Source: Candidatus Cloacimonadota bacterium
GTDB lineage: Bacteria > Cloacimonadota > Cloacimonadia > Cloacimonadales > TCS61
Length of the DNA: 64,000 nucleotides
Assembly: GCA_021734835.1 (NCBI GenBank)
Contig: JAIPIH010000005.1
Coordinates: 1-64,000, forward strand
Direction of reading: 5' to 3'
The notes beneath the pieces are model-generated. The model was not told where the DNA came from and did not search any database. It saw only the letters and a list, made by a program, of their open reading frames with translations. Numbering within the stretch: the first letter of the stretch is position 1; every line of letters starts with the position of its first letter. This document shows positions 1 through 12,895 of the stretch, piece after piece. The translations under genes were made by a program, and so were the position numbers.

Positions 1-120
<120 letters not shown>

Positions 121-127
121 TATATGC

Positions 128-146
128 TCTCACTTTTTTTTTGTGA
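128..146 (+). terminator. possible rRNA operon terminator
   Basis: A short TCAC/GTGA stem encloses a run of nine T just after the 5S gene. The stem is weak, so this is only a plausible end of the rRNA transcript. Confidence 0.25.
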
Positions 147-195
147 AAATAAAACCGAAATTCCACAAATAGCTCTAAAAGAAAAAATATATTTA

Positions 196-213
196 CAATT
201 GTTGGAACAATTG
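196..213. promoter_or_regulatory. 18-bp perfect palindrome upstream of the porin-like gene
   Basis: CAATTGTTGGAACAATTG is an 8-bp inverted repeat with a 2-bp centre, 48 bases before the chosen start of the next gene. Its size and symmetry fit a dimeric repressor or activator site. It has no T-run and is not a terminator. Confidence 0.35.
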
Positions 214-261
214 ATATCATGTCACACGTAACTTATTGAAAATTCTAAAATGGAGGGAATG

Positions 262-843
262 ATGAAAAAAATCAGTATTTTAGCAATTTTATTTTTTTGC
301 ATGCTCACAAGTGGTTTAATTGCACAAGAAACCGGACAGAAAATTGCAGAATATCCAGTTGCGTTCCAACCGGGTGAAAAAATCGTTCAAGCCGGTTTAG
401 GCTTCGGTATGATGGGTGTTTATGGTGATGTTGTTATACCACCGCTCAGTGTTAGTATTGATATAGCTAAAGAAATCGAAGGATTTCCGATCTCATTTGG
501 TGGAATTATAGGACTAGCTAAATCCGAATATGATTGGTACTACAGAGATGATTATAAATGGACTTATACCTATTTTTTATTAGGAGGCAGAGCCGCTTAT
601 CACTTAAAACTGAAATCCGAGAAGATCGATCCTTATGGTGGTCTGATGCTGGGCTATAATATTGTTTCTTATAAAGAACCATTGGGTTGGGTATCAACTA
701 ATTCATATAGCGGAGGAAGCAGTTATCTAATGTATGGCTTCTATGCTGGAGCAAGATATTTCATTAATCCTAAAATGGCTGTTTATGTAGAATTGGGTTA
801 CGGTTTTGGATATCTTAATTTAGGAATTTCTTACAAATTGTAA
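262..843 (+). CDS. small outer-membrane beta-barrel-like protein
   Basis: The predicted 193-aa protein starts MKKISILAILFFCML, a typical signal peptide likely cleaved after LIAQ. The mature part alternates hydrophobic and polar residues with many Gly, Tyr and aromatic ends, and the last residues (LNLGISYKL) resemble a C-terminal barrel strand. It is therefore probably an 8-stranded outer-membrane protein of unknown substrate. The ORF track starts at 250, but that ATG is part of the SD (ATGGAGGG); GGAGGG sits 4 bases before ATG 262, which gives a proper signal peptide. It is monocistronic, with its own terminator. No specific family is recognised. Confidence 0.75.
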   Translation: MKKISILAILFFCMLTSGLIAQETGQKIAEYPVAFQPGEKIVQAGLGFGMMGVYGDVVIPPLSVSIDIAKEIEGFPISFGGIIGLAKSEYDWYYRDDYKWTYTYFLLGGRAAYHLKLKSEKIDPYGGLMLGYNIVSYKEPLGWVSTNSYSGGSSYLMYGFYAGARYFINPKMAVYVELGYGFGYLNLGISYKL

Positions 844-865
844 TTAGAAAATATACTTATCTATG

Positions 866-890
866 CCGGATCATCTGATCCGGTTTTTTT
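866..890 (+). terminator. rho-independent terminator
   Basis: CCGGATCA-TC-TGATCCGG is a perfect 8-bp stem followed by seven T, ending the barrel-protein transcript. Confidence 0.9.
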
Positions 891-993
891 ATTCTAAAAA
901 TCAGCAAAACAATTGATCCGATAATTATCATTATAAATTACTCCTCTCTAAAAAAAGATTGCTTTAAAATGGTTTGAACCAATATTTGTCTAA

Positions 994-4318
<3,325 letters not shown>

Positions 4319-4322
<4 letters not shown>

Positions 4323-5407
4323 GATTGTTAGATAAGTATATCTTATGGGAATATATCAAAGTTCTGCTGATCATTCTCTTCTCGTTTTCTGTCCTATTTC
4401 TAGTTGTTGATATTTCAGACAGATTACCGCGTTTGTTGAGTAAAGATGGCGAAGCAAATGATATCATCATGTACTTTTTACTAAGAATTCCTTATCTGGT
4501 TTTGTTGTCTTCACCTGTAATGGTACTACTAGCCGGTTTATTTTTAATGAACAATCTATCCAAGTACAACGAATCAGTTGCAATCAGAAGTGCCGGAATC
4601 AGTATCCTTAGGATGGTAAGTCCTCTCCTATGGTTTGGATTGATTTTCAGTATCCTAATTATGTTTGTTGGAGATCTTGTATTACCCAAAGCTGAAGATT
4701 ATAGAAATTACATCTATAAGGAGAAGATAAAGCATCAAAAAGTCGAAGATAAAAAAATGCGGTCGCAAATTCACTATTTCGGAAGTGATAATAATTTGTA
4801 CTACATCGGATTTTTTGATGGTTATAGAAATGATCTGAAAACTATTGACATTACTACTTTTCATAATGAAACAGGAGAAATTACTAAGAAGATAACAGCT
4901 ACTCAGGCATCCTGGATAAATGATGAATGGGTGTTTCAGGATTGTTATATCAGAACCTTTGATAAAGGAATACTAATCGGAATGGAGCATTATGATGAAA
5001 AGATAATCAAGGAAATTGATGTTTCACCTATTGATTTCATCAAAAGTGCAAAAAGTCCTATGTCGATGAATTTTTTTGAACTTAAACAATATATAGAAAG
5101 GTTAAAAAAAGTAGGGGAAAAACATAGTAAGGAGTTAGTAGAATTAAATCTTAAGGTTTCCTTCCCTTTTGCCAATTTAATCATATTACTATTTAGCATT
5201 CCATTAGTCTCTACGTCTTCACGCAGCAGAGGGAGAGGCTTGATCTTCGGGATAGGGCTTCTTGTATGTTTCTTGTATCTTTCGGCGCTGAGGATATGCC
5301 AAAGTCTGGGATATAATGAAGTACTTTCACCAATGTTAGCTGCCTGGTTGCCCAATGCAGTTTTTAGTACACTTGGGATTTTTTTTGTAGTTAAAGCGGA
5401 AGTATAA
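4319..5407 (+). CDS. lptG: LPS export permease, LptG/YjgQ family
   Basis: Second membrane subunit of the LptB2FG LPS exporter. It starts MRLLDKYILWEYIKVLL, has SSPVMVLLAG in the second membrane helix, a periplasmic domain in the middle and three C-terminal membrane helices, including FPFANLIILLFSIPL. Its 362 aa match the family. It overlaps lptF by 4 bases, and its TAA stop shares one base with the next start. The LptB ATPase and LptC/A/D are not in the window. Confidence 0.93.
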
Positions 5408-6585
5408 TGAAGATTTTAATGATACTGGAAAATAGTTTCAATCCTGATGTGAGAGTAGAGAAAGAGATAAGAGCTCTTTCAGCAGGTGGACATGAGGTCA
5501 CCCTTGCTTGTTCTTCGATTGAATCTTCTGATCAAATCGTTGATCTGGAATACGCGAAAATTTTAAAAAAGAAGATGCCGAAGTATATCTATAAATTAAG
5601 TACTGTCAGCTTGTTATTCCCTTTTTACTTTAATTTCTGGCGTAAATATCTTAAGAAGATTTTCAATGATGATAAATTTAACGCAATACATCTACACGAT
5701 CTACCGCTTTCCAAGGTAGCTTTTGAATATTCGCAAATGTTTAAAATTCCTTTGATAATTGATCTACACGAAAATCGACCAGAAATTATGAAATTATATC
5801 AACATGTCAGGAAATTTCCCGGGAAGTTATTAATTTCTATCAAGCAATGGCAGAAATATCAGCAAAAATATATCCATTTAGCTGATAATATTATTCTAAC
5901 TACTGAGGAAGCAAAAGAATATTATATACAAAATTATAGCTTAGAAGTGGAAAATATAAGTGTAATTCCAAATTATGTTGAGCTGGAAGTTATTAGAAAA
6001 TTGAAGATCGATAGAAATATCATCAAGAAATACGAAGATAAATTTACTATTGTTTATTTTGGAGATACAGGTGTACGTAGAGGGACTTCTACAATTATCC
6101 AAACTGCTAATCTTCTAAGAAAATATGAGGATATTCATTTTATTTTAATTGGTAAAAGTAAAGATGATCAACTGTTAACAAAAGCTCTCAGCAATTATAA
6201 ATTACAAAATGTTGAATTACTTGGTTGGTTACCTATCGAGAAGGCAATATCATATATTGCTGCTGCAAAAACAGGGATTTGTCCATTTTTACGAAATATT
6301 CACCATGATACAACTTATGCAAATAAGATGTTTCAATATATGGCTTTTGGGAAACCTGTAATCGTTAGTGATTGTATTGCTCAAAAAAAATTAGTATTAG
6401 AGCAAAACTTTGGTCTGGTTTTTAAAGCAAATAATGCAAAAGAATTGGCAAAAGCAGTTTTAAATTTGCGATCTGGTAATGATTATCACCGCTTATCTCA
6501 GAACTCTCTAAAGGCAATAGAAACCAAGTTTAACTGGAATGCGTCGGCTCAACAATTAAACATGTTTTATCAGGAATTGAGATGA
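5407..6585 (+). CDS. glycosyltransferase family 4
   Basis: A GT-B glycosyltransferase that likely adds a sugar to a lipid-linked surface glycan. The N-terminus MKILMILENSFNPDVRVEKE is typical of GT4, and the C-terminal donor-binding half has the usual QYMAFGKPVIVSD and GLVFKANNAKELAKAV. At 392 aa it is full length. No signal peptide is seen; it probably acts at the cytoplasmic face. It follows lptG with a 1-base overlap and overlaps the CDP-glycerol transferase by 4 bases. Donor and acceptor cannot be read from sequence. Confidence 0.9.
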   Translation: MKILMILENSFNPDVRVEKEIRALSAGGHEVTLACSSIESSDQIVDLEYAKILKKKMPKYIYKLSTVSLLFPFYFNFWRKYLKKIFNDDKFNAIHLHDLPLSKVAFEYSQMFKIPLIIDLHENRPEIMKLYQHVRKFPGKLLISIKQWQKYQQKYIHLADNIILTTEEAKEYYIQNYSLEVENISVIPNYVELEVIRKLKIDRNIIKKYEDKFTIVYFGDTGVRRGTSTIIQTANLLRKYEDIHFILIGKSKDDQLLTKALSNYKLQNVELLGWLPIEKAISYIAAAKTGICPFLRNIHHDTTYANKMFQYMAFGKPVIVSDCIAQKKLVLEQNFGLVFKANNAKELAKAVLNLRSGNDYHRLSQNSLKAIETKFNWNASAQQLNMFYQELR

Positions 6586-7766
6586 AACCTAAACATTACC
6601 TCAGATCAGTCATCATGGAATTGGTTTCACTGAAATTAAAAATATTGGCATTACTCATTCCCACGCAAAAAGGATTGATTTTGTTTGGAAGCTATTCTGC
6701 AGTTCGTTTTGGTGATAGCTCAGCGGCACTTTTTAATTATATAAAAAAGGCTCATCCGGAGTTTCAAGCAGTATGGATGACAAATAGCAATCCGGTAAAA
6801 AAAATGATAGAGCAAAATGGTGGATGTGCTTACAAGCGTAGATCTTTAGCCGGTATATGGTTATCTCTCAGAGCAGAATTTGCAGTTTCAACTCATGGAG
6901 TTAAAGATGCGATTCTGTTTGAACCAATATACTCTAATCCAAAATTTATTTATTTAGGACATGGTATCCCCTTAAAAAAAGGCTGGATACAGATAGAAAA
7001 TGCACCAAAAAAATTTGTAAAATCCTCATTAAAGAAGGTAAAGTGCTCTTCGTTCATGATCTCTACATCACCCTTTGCAGCCGAACTGCAAAATCACTTT
7101 TTGCCGATTGGAATAAACAAGATAAAAATTACTGGTCTTCCCAGAAATGATATATTACTGAGTTCAGATAGACAAAAAACCAAAAAGATATTTGGGTTAG
7201 AAAGTTACAAAAAGGTTATTTGTTATGCTCCTACATTTAGAATGCAGGAAACAATATTTCTACCTTTCCCGGACGCAGATCTAAAATTACTAAATGAATT
7301 CTGTACAAAATGTAATATCTGCCTTGTTTTCAGGCCTCATCACAATGATATCGATAATCTTGCTACTTCATTTTGGAAAGAAGTTAAAAATTGTACTAAT
7401 TTTAGGATTATTACTCAAAAGCAATGCTCGAATGTAAATGAGTTACTTGTGATTTCCGATTGTTTAGTAACTGATTACTCCTCAATATATTTTGATTTTC
7501 TCTTGTTAAATCGTCCGCTCATCTTTCTTCCTTATGATCTTGATACATATCGAAAAGAGCATGGTTTTATTGTCGATTATCATTCTGTTACTCCTGGGTA
7601 TAAGCCAAAAGATCAAAAAGAATTTTTGAACAATTTAAAGGATATTATGGCTGGAAATGATAATTTTGCAGCTGCACGAATTGAGCTGTGTAATAAAATT
7701 CATTGCTATCTTGATTCTAACAGCTGTTTACGCGTTACAGAGGAGATCAAAAGAATTAGAAAATGA
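6582..7766 (+). CDS. CDP-glycerol glycerophosphotransferase family protein (TagB/TagF-like)
   Basis: Members transfer glycerol phosphate, or a related polyol phosphate, from a CDP-activated donor. The GT-B C-terminal half carries the family motifs CYAPTFRM, FRPHHND and TDYSSIYFDFLLLNRPLIFLPYD; the N-terminal half has LGHGIPLKKGW. No membrane segment is evident. The family builds teichoic acid in Gram-positives, but diderms use it to decorate capsules or LPS. Here it sits between a GT4 and an SGNH hydrolase in an operon with LPS export genes, so phosphoglycerol decoration of a surface glycan is the best inference. It overlaps both neighbours by 4 bases. Confidence 0.85.
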   Translation: MKPKHYLRSVIMELVSLKLKILALLIPTQKGLILFGSYSAVRFGDSSAALFNYIKKAHPEFQAVWMTNSNPVKKMIEQNGGCAYKRRSLAGIWLSLRAEFAVSTHGVKDAILFEPIYSNPKFIYLGHGIPLKKGWIQIENAPKKFVKSSLKKVKCSSFMISTSPFAAELQNHFLPIGINKIKITGLPRNDILLSSDRQKTKKIFGLESYKKVICYAPTFRMQETIFLPFPDADLKLLNEFCTKCNICLVFRPHHNDIDNLATSFWKEVKNCTNFRIITQKQCSNVNELLVISDCLVTDYSSIYFDFLLLNRPLIFLPYDLDTYRKEHGFIVDYHSVTPGYKPKDQKEFLNNLKDIMAGNDNFAAARIELCNKIHCYLDSNSCLRVTEEIKRIRK

Positions 7767-8488
7767 AAAATCTAAAAATTACGATAATTGGAAATTCAGT
7801 CGCGATAAGGAATCGACCTCCGGAAAAATATCCTCATAATAAAAACTATGGAGCTTTATTGGGAGAAGAGTTGTCCGATAAGTATCCTGATTTGCATGTA
7901 ACTGTTTCTAATATGTCATTTAGTCGAGCAACAATAATGAATATTGTTCAAAAATACGACGATTATTTTGCTACCATGCCGGATTATTTTATTATTAATT
8001 TAGGTGTTAGTGATGCTTCGACGAGAGAAATTCCTTATTGGTATGCAGAATTGATCAATAAAAAAGGACATAACTTAATTAGATCTGTTTTTTCTGCTAT
8101 TCATACTTATTGCATAAAACCAAAAAGGAGGTTTTTTGTTTTATTGAGAGGGAAGAGAAGTTGGATATCTCAAAAGAAATTCAGAAAGTACTTCAATGAG
8201 TTAATTATCATGATGAAAAAAGAAACTAATGCCAAAATTATTGCAATTCCAATCAATCCTGCCAATGCCAGAGTTGAAAATGCAATACCTGGAAGTAGAG
8301 TTAAATATATTGAATATAATAAAATAATGGAACAAATCATATTAAAAAATGAAGGTGTATTTGTGAAATTTGATGATCTAGTTCAAAAAGTGCATTATCC
8401 CGACGGCATACATTATTCTTTACAAGGAAATCAATTTGTTACAAAAAAATTATTTTCAATTATTGAAAAGGATATCTCAAATGCTTGA
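7763..8488 (+). CDS. SGNH/GDSL-family hydrolase
   Basis: Likely an O-acetyl esterase or related enzyme acting on the glycan made by this operon. Block I is IIGNSVAIRNRP (catalytic Ser in GNS), the Gly/Asn blocks include IINLGVSD, and the C-terminal catalytic pair is in YPDGIHYSLQGN (Asp and His). The 241-aa length is usual. There is no signal peptide, so a cytoplasmic role on precursors is possible. It overlaps the upstream gene by 4 bases and the flippase by 8. The exact substrate is unknown. Confidence 0.8.
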   Translation: MKNLKITIIGNSVAIRNRPPEKYPHNKNYGALLGEELSDKYPDLHVTVSNMSFSRATIMNIVQKYDDYFATMPDYFIINLGVSDASTREIPYWYAELINKKGHNLIRSVFSAIHTYCIKPKRRFFVLLRGKRSWISQKKFRKYFNELIIMMKKETNAKIIAIPINPANARVENAIPGSRVKYIEYNKIMEQIILKNEGVFVKFDDLVQKVHYPDGIHYSLQGNQFVTKKLFSIIEKDISNA

Positions 8489-9938
8489 TAAACTAAAAGA
8501 CACAGCAAAACATACATTTATTTACAGTTTGGGGAATCTTTCAACAAAGATTATAGGACTTTTACTTTTACCACTTTATACCTCTAAATTATCATTGTTG
8601 GATTATGGACAATTTGCGATACTTGAAACAACAACAATGTTTCTCACAATGGTTTTAGGGCTTCGAATAGTATCTTCTATGATGAGGTGGAGTGCCGAAA
8701 CAGATGTACCTCAAGAACAGAATAAGATTTTTTTTAATACATACTTGATTCTGCTGATCACAGCTGTTGTTATAAATATACTGTTCATTCCAACAAAAGA
8801 TTGGTTGTCTAGTTTGTTTTTCTCAAGTTCAAATTATTCTCACTATTTCACTGTGATCTTTGGTATTATAGGTTTTGAGATCATTAATCAAGTGCCCATG
8901 AATATTTTCCGCTTCCAAGGCAAACCGACGATCTATTCAATTGTATTTGCTACAAAATTAGTTATCGTCCTGGTACTAAATATATATTTTCTGGTTTACG
9001 CCGAAACCGGAATAATCGGAATATTTTACAGTCAGTTAATTGCTAATGCTATACAGATGCTTTTTACTATTCCGATTTTATTGGCTCATTTCCATTATAA
9101 ACTTGATGTAGATCTGATAAAAGAGATGTTGGAATATAGTATACCACTGATATTCAGTGCAATTTCGGTTCAAATTCTTGCAATCGGAGATAGATATATA
9201 ATTAAATATTTACTAGATTATTCCCAGGTGGGTATCTATTCGCTGGGCTACAAGATCGCCGGTGTGTTGAACGTTTTTATAGTTCAAGCTTTTGCTCTGG
9301 GATTTTTACCAATAGCTTATAAGATGCAAAAATCAAAAGATGCTCATATATTTTTTAAAAAAGTTTTTAAATATCTTACTATGTTACTAGTGTTTGGCTC
9401 TTTGGGTCTTTCTTTATTTGCCAGGGAGATATTACTCGTGTTCACAGTAAATCCTGACTTCCAAATTGCTTATAAAGTCGTACCACTTATTACTATAGCA
9501 ATTATCTTTAAAGGTATTCAGTATATGTTTTTACTGGGTTTTCATTATGTCAAAAAAACAAAATATGTGGCTTACATTGTGACATTTGCTTTATTTATCA
9601 ATATTGGATTGAATTTTCTGCTTATTCCTATTTACGGTATTTGGGGCGCAGCATTTGCCACAGTAACTTCTTCACTATTAATTTCGGTGATTTCATACTT
9701 TGTTTCGCAAAAATTTTACCCTATTCGGTATGAAATTGGTAAAATGTTTTTGGTATTTCTGGTTGGGATAATATTGTATTTCACTGCGAAAGCACTGCCA
9801 ATTACTAATATTTATTTACGAGTGCTTGTAAAATTAATGATATGTACCTTGTATCCGGTATTGCTCTATCTACTCAGGTTTTACGAAAAAACTGAATTGA
9901 ATAAAATGAAAAAAGTGTTGATCAGATTCCGGAAATAA
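8481..9938 (+). CDS. oligosaccharide flippase (Wzx-like, MOP superfamily)
   Basis: A polytopic membrane protein of about 485 aa with roughly 12-14 hydrophobic helices, matching polysaccharide biosynthesis proteins that flip undecaprenyl-linked oligosaccharides across the inner membrane. The N-terminus (TFIYSLGNLSTKIIGLLLLPLYT) is the family signature. The track starts at 8436 inside the SGNH gene; ATG 8481 gives an 8-base overlap with the SGNH stop and starts MLDKLKDTAKHTF, as flippases do. It is the last gene of the ligA-to-flippase operon. No Wzy polymerase is in the window. Confidence 0.9.
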   Translation: MLDKLKDTAKHTFIYSLGNLSTKIIGLLLLPLYTSKLSLLDYGQFAILETTTMFLTMVLGLRIVSSMMRWSAETDVPQEQNKIFFNTYLILLITAVVINILFIPTKDWLSSLFFSSSNYSHYFTVIFGIIGFEIINQVPMNIFRFQGKPTIYSIVFATKLVIVLVLNIYFLVYAETGIIGIFYSQLIANAIQMLFTIPILLAHFHYKLDVDLIKEMLEYSIPLIFSAISVQILAIGDRYIIKYLLDYSQVGIYSLGYKIAGVLNVFIVQAFALGFLPIAYKMQKSKDAHIFFKKVFKYLTMLLVFGSLGLSLFAREILLVFTVNPDFQIAYKVVPLITIAIIFKGIQYMFLLGFHYVKKTKYVAYIVTFALFINIGLNFLLIPIYGIWGAAFATVTSSLLISVISYFVSQKFYPIRYEIGKMFLVFLVGIILYFTAKALPITNIYLRVLVKLMICTLYPVLLYLLRFYEKTELNKMKKVLIRFRK

Positions 9939-9949
9939 GATATCGTTAA

Positions 9950-11650
9950 TTATTTCAGCAATATCATTTTCCTGGTTTGTATGAACGAATCAGTTTCTAA
10001 TTTATAGAAATAAATTCCCGAAGCCTGCTTAGAAGCGTCCCATATGTAATTATGTTGTCCGGTTTCAAAAAACTGCGACATAATCAATTGTCCTTTTACA
10101 TTATAAATTGAGAGAATTCCATTCTCATTGACCTGGAGACTAAAACTTATAGTTGTTTCTGGATTAAACGGATTTGGATGATTTTGGGAAAGATTTGTAG
10201 TATTTAACATATCATCTGCCTCAATAGAAGTGCCAACAAGATCGATGTCCTCATCATTACGAGGTTCCAATTTAAATTCACCTGCTGTAAAATCGACAAC
10301 ACCTGTGAGATTGTAAATTAAATCATCTAAGGTCGGAGAATAAGTATACACTCCCAAAGCGCCAATAATGCAGGATCCGGATTGATCTTCCACTTCCCAG
10401 TTGCCATTGCCAAGATTTTCGTTTGAAACAGTTACATTCTGGAGTTTTGTTAAAACACTTTCGTAATCTTCTGTTGTTGAAAGAACATCTGCACTGATAA
10501 TGACTGGGTCGGGAAGTGCATTTGCCCCTATGATATTCAACTCAATAATATCGGTTATTTCGGTTTTCCCATTGTACTCTAAGACAGTTCCGGAGATAGT
10601 TATCTCATCTCCAACTTCAACTGCTTGCAAAGGATAGATTGCTATACCGTTCCAAGCACCTTCTCCATCCTGTATGAAAAAATAATTACTGAATTTAGCG
10701 GTAACGACTCCGGTTGTTTCGACCAGCTCTCCCTCCAAAGGTGACGGTCCCGAAGTAGAATACTGGATATCGTAGATCGAATAAGGTGTTATTGTTATTG
10801 GTTCAATAATCGAAAACGCTTCATTACTGTCATCCCAGGGTTCTCCATCATCAGCATCACTAATGATTATAGCATAATAATCCGAGATAAGTAGATCTTC
10901 CGGAATTTCCCATTCCCAGAGTCCATCATCTTCTGTGTTGCTTACTAAAACTTCTCGTTCTCTGTAAATTTGTTCTAATTCTATGGTTACATCGCCGGTG
11001 AAATTCATCGAAGTCCAGGTGATTTGCTGTGTTGATCCCTGTTCCCACTGCTCACCTCCATTGGGACTAAGAACAATTATTACAGGTATAGGTGTGCTGC
11101 TGATTATTTGATCGATGTTTAATTCTCCGGGAGTTTCAAGCGCTGGCAGCTGCCAGATAAACTCACTAAAAGATCCACCAGAGCCTGCTAGCTGTAGTGA
11201 TTCGCCAATTGGAGTAGTAGTGCTTTCTGCTACACCGATATCATTTGAGACAATACCTGCTGCAGGTCCGTTAGTTGCCTCAAACGTTCCTTCATAACTT
11301 AAAAATTGATCTGGGATGAGTGAGCCTTGAAAATCAAGAGCTATTCCGTCCGGTTCACCATTCTGAATACTTGCTGGATACCAAGTGTACAATGTAAAAT
11401 TATCAACCGTAATTCCGAGCGTAAAATTATCAAGTGATTCAGAAGCATAAGATGCTCCATTGTTACCGTTATAAAGTGTAACGGTAAAATCACTTAAAGA
11501 ATAACTTCCAGCATCTTCAAGCACTATTTCAACAAATTCTCCCTCATCAAAACTGACATTATCGTAATGAAATTCATTCAGCCAGACATTTTGAGCAGTT
11601 AAAGGTATTATGATCGTTATGATCATTAAAATTAAGCTTATATTTTTCAT
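9950..11650 (-). CDS. secreted multidomain protein with lamin-tail-like domain and T9SS sorting domain
   Basis: A signal peptide (MKNISLILMIITIIIPLTAQ) precedes a lamin-tail-like domain (VWLNEFHYDNVSFDEGEFVE, about 20-180), a Kre9/KNH-like Ig domain (LSPNGGEQWEQGSTQQITW, about 200-285), an OB-fold-like region (ETTGVVTAKFSNYFFIQDGEG, about 295-475) and the C-terminal sorting domain (QNHPNPFNPETTISF ... MILLK). The architecture fits a surface-attached or secreted T9SS cargo, perhaps linked to nucleic acid or calcium. No catalytic motif is seen. It starts 5 bases after the DUF6765-like gene and probably shares its promoter. Confidence 0.8.
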   Translation of the reverse strand: MKNISLILMIITIIIPLTAQNVWLNEFHYDNVSFDEGEFVEIVLEDAGSYSLSDFTVTLYNGNNGASYASESLDNFTLGITVDNFTLYTWYPASIQNGEPDGIALDFQGSLIPDQFLSYEGTFEATNGPAAGIVSNDIGVAESTTTPIGESLQLAGSGGSFSEFIWQLPALETPGELNIDQIISSTPIPVIIVLSPNGGEQWEQGSTQQITWTSMNFTGDVTIELEQIYREREVLVSNTEDDGLWEWEIPEDLLISDYYAIIISDADDGEPWDDSNEAFSIIEPITITPYSIYDIQYSTSGPSPLEGELVETTGVVTAKFSNYFFIQDGEGAWNGIAIYPLQAVEVGDEITISGTVLEYNGKTEITDIIELNIIGANALPDPVIISADVLSTTEDYESVLTKLQNVTVSNENLGNGNWEVEDQSGSCIIGALGVYTYSPTLDDLIYNLTGVVDFTAGEFKLEPRNDEDIDLVGTSIEADDMLNTTNLSQNHPNPFNPETTISFSLQVNENGILSIYNVKGQLIMSQFFETGQHNYIWDASKQASGIYFYKLETDSFIQTRKMILLK

Positions 11651-11655
11651 TTAAT

Positions 11656-12657
11656 TTACCATTCCTTAAGTTCTATTTGTGAGAAAATCGGATACATTTT
11701 ATCAGCAGCGCGCTTTTGATAATTTTTGGCAGCTTCCTGAAATCTATACCAATTGGTTTTTTTATAGTTATCATCAAAAGAGAGTTTATCTTTAATAGGA
11801 TCAAATTTAAACTTCTTATCATCAAGAAATTTAATCTCTTCTACAATAGCATTACTAAACCATTTATAAGGATTATAGTCAGCATCTGTATCATGTTCAG
11901 CAATAAGCTCCTTATAGATCATGATCCGTTCTTCCATCTGCCTCTTATATGAAGATATGTGCCGTTCATCTATTTTGTCTTGTAAAACTCGATTGATATT
12001 TGATTTTACTTGTGTCCAGTTAGTTGGGCTGGCAGTAAACATTAAAAAATTTTTATATAGTTTATTCGCGGCGAGTAAAACTCGTTCTGTATTATCGATA
12101 TTTGCATTTTCTTCGATCAAGCGAGGATCATGCCAGATCAGATTGGGAATATCCGGTTTGTTTCCGGCATCAGCATGGCCTATATTTGGAACAAGAGATT
12201 CCCAAACACCTTTCATTGCATTCATCTCATCAAAATTACCGATGAAATTTTGGTGCGATATCGTATCAGCCAGCATATGAGAGGCGATTCCCAGAGAATA
12301 CAGATTTTCACTTTTTGTTGCATCATAAAATATTTCCTGCGCATGAGTACTGGAGGAAGTTGTATTCAATAAATGCATCTTGCCATCTTTACGTCTTGTT
12401 TTTGGACTGGTCGGATTACCGGGCATAAAATGAAATAAAAAATAAATTCTCATCAATTTCTTTTCCGGCTTAGTTATATCCTGTGTTTGTGTGATATAAT
12501 TCTTATATTCAGAACCATCAGGAAGCTTGATCTTATATTGAATTGAATTGTCATCTATATATTGTGATGAGTAAGCTATTATTTCCGCTTCATTACTGTC
12601 AAATCCGGCTTCTAGAGCCAAATACTTTGTCAGGTAATAATGGAATTCAATATTCAT
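11656..12657 (-). CDS. DUF6765-like protein (phospholipase C/nuclease-like helical fold)
   Basis: The start MNIEFHYYLTKYLALEAGF and the His/Asp-rich elements SQYIDD, GIASHMLADTISHQNFIG and LIWHD resemble the DUF6765 group, whose spaced His and Asp recall zinc-dependent phospholipase C-like enzymes. Activity is not established; metal binding is inferred from HMLADTISH. There is no signal peptide, and 333 aa is compatible with the family. An AGGAG site precedes ATG, with a good promoter upstream. It is likely co-transcribed with the T9SS cargo protein 5 bases downstream. Confidence 0.65.
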   Translation of the reverse strand: MNIEFHYYLTKYLALEAGFDSNEAEIIAYSSQYIDDNSIQYKIKLPDGSEYKNYITQTQDITKPEKKLMRIYFLFHFMPGNPTSPKTRRKDGKMHLLNTTSSSTHAQEIFYDATKSENLYSLGIASHMLADTISHQNFIGNFDEMNAMKGVWESLVPNIGHADAGNKPDIPNLIWHDPRLIEENANIDNTERVLLAANKLYKNFLMFTASPTNWTQVKSNINRVLQDKIDERHISSYKRQMEERIMIYKELIAEHDTDADYNPYKWFSNAIVEEIKFLDDKKFKFDPIKDKLSFDDNYKKTNWYRFQEAAKNYQKRAADKMYPIFSQIELKEW

Positions 12658-12842
12658 ATAATCTCCTGCCTAAAATGCATTATATCCTATATTAAAAGAT
12701 ATAATAAGCCATGAATTAATCATTATTTGATAAAGTTCTGGTGTCAACTAATTATTTCTTAAATGCTAAACAGTTAATAAAAAATTGAGTAGTAATTACA
12801 CTGATGATCAAAAAAAATAAAAGCACTTTTTAGCCTTGCAAA
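12658..12842. other. intergenic region with DUF6765 promoter
   Basis: Holds the promoter at 12719-12747 and a short A/T-rich segment up to the glyA terminator. No other structure is seen. Confidence 0.5.
12719..12747 (-). promoter_or_regulatory. promoter of the DUF6765-like operon
   Basis: On the minus strand TTGACA (12747-12742) is followed after 17 bases by AATGAT (12724-12719), about 60 bases before the start codon. The -35 is perfect and the -10 matches 4 of 6. Confidence 0.5.
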
Positions 12843-12877
12843 TACAAAAAAAGCCTTATTCTTTATCGAATAAGGCT
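12843..12877 (-). terminator. glyA terminator
   Basis: A perfect 10-bp stem AGCCTTATTC/GAATAAGGCT with a 6-base loop is followed on the minus strand by a T-rich tract, 19 bases after the glyA stop. Confidence 0.92.
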
Positions 12878-12895
12878 CATTATAATCGCTATTGA

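Noticed and set aside
11716-12372. Plus-strand ORFs (78, 119 and 80 aa) opposite the DUF6765-like gene
   Set aside because: Antisense shadows of a well-formed minus-strand gene.
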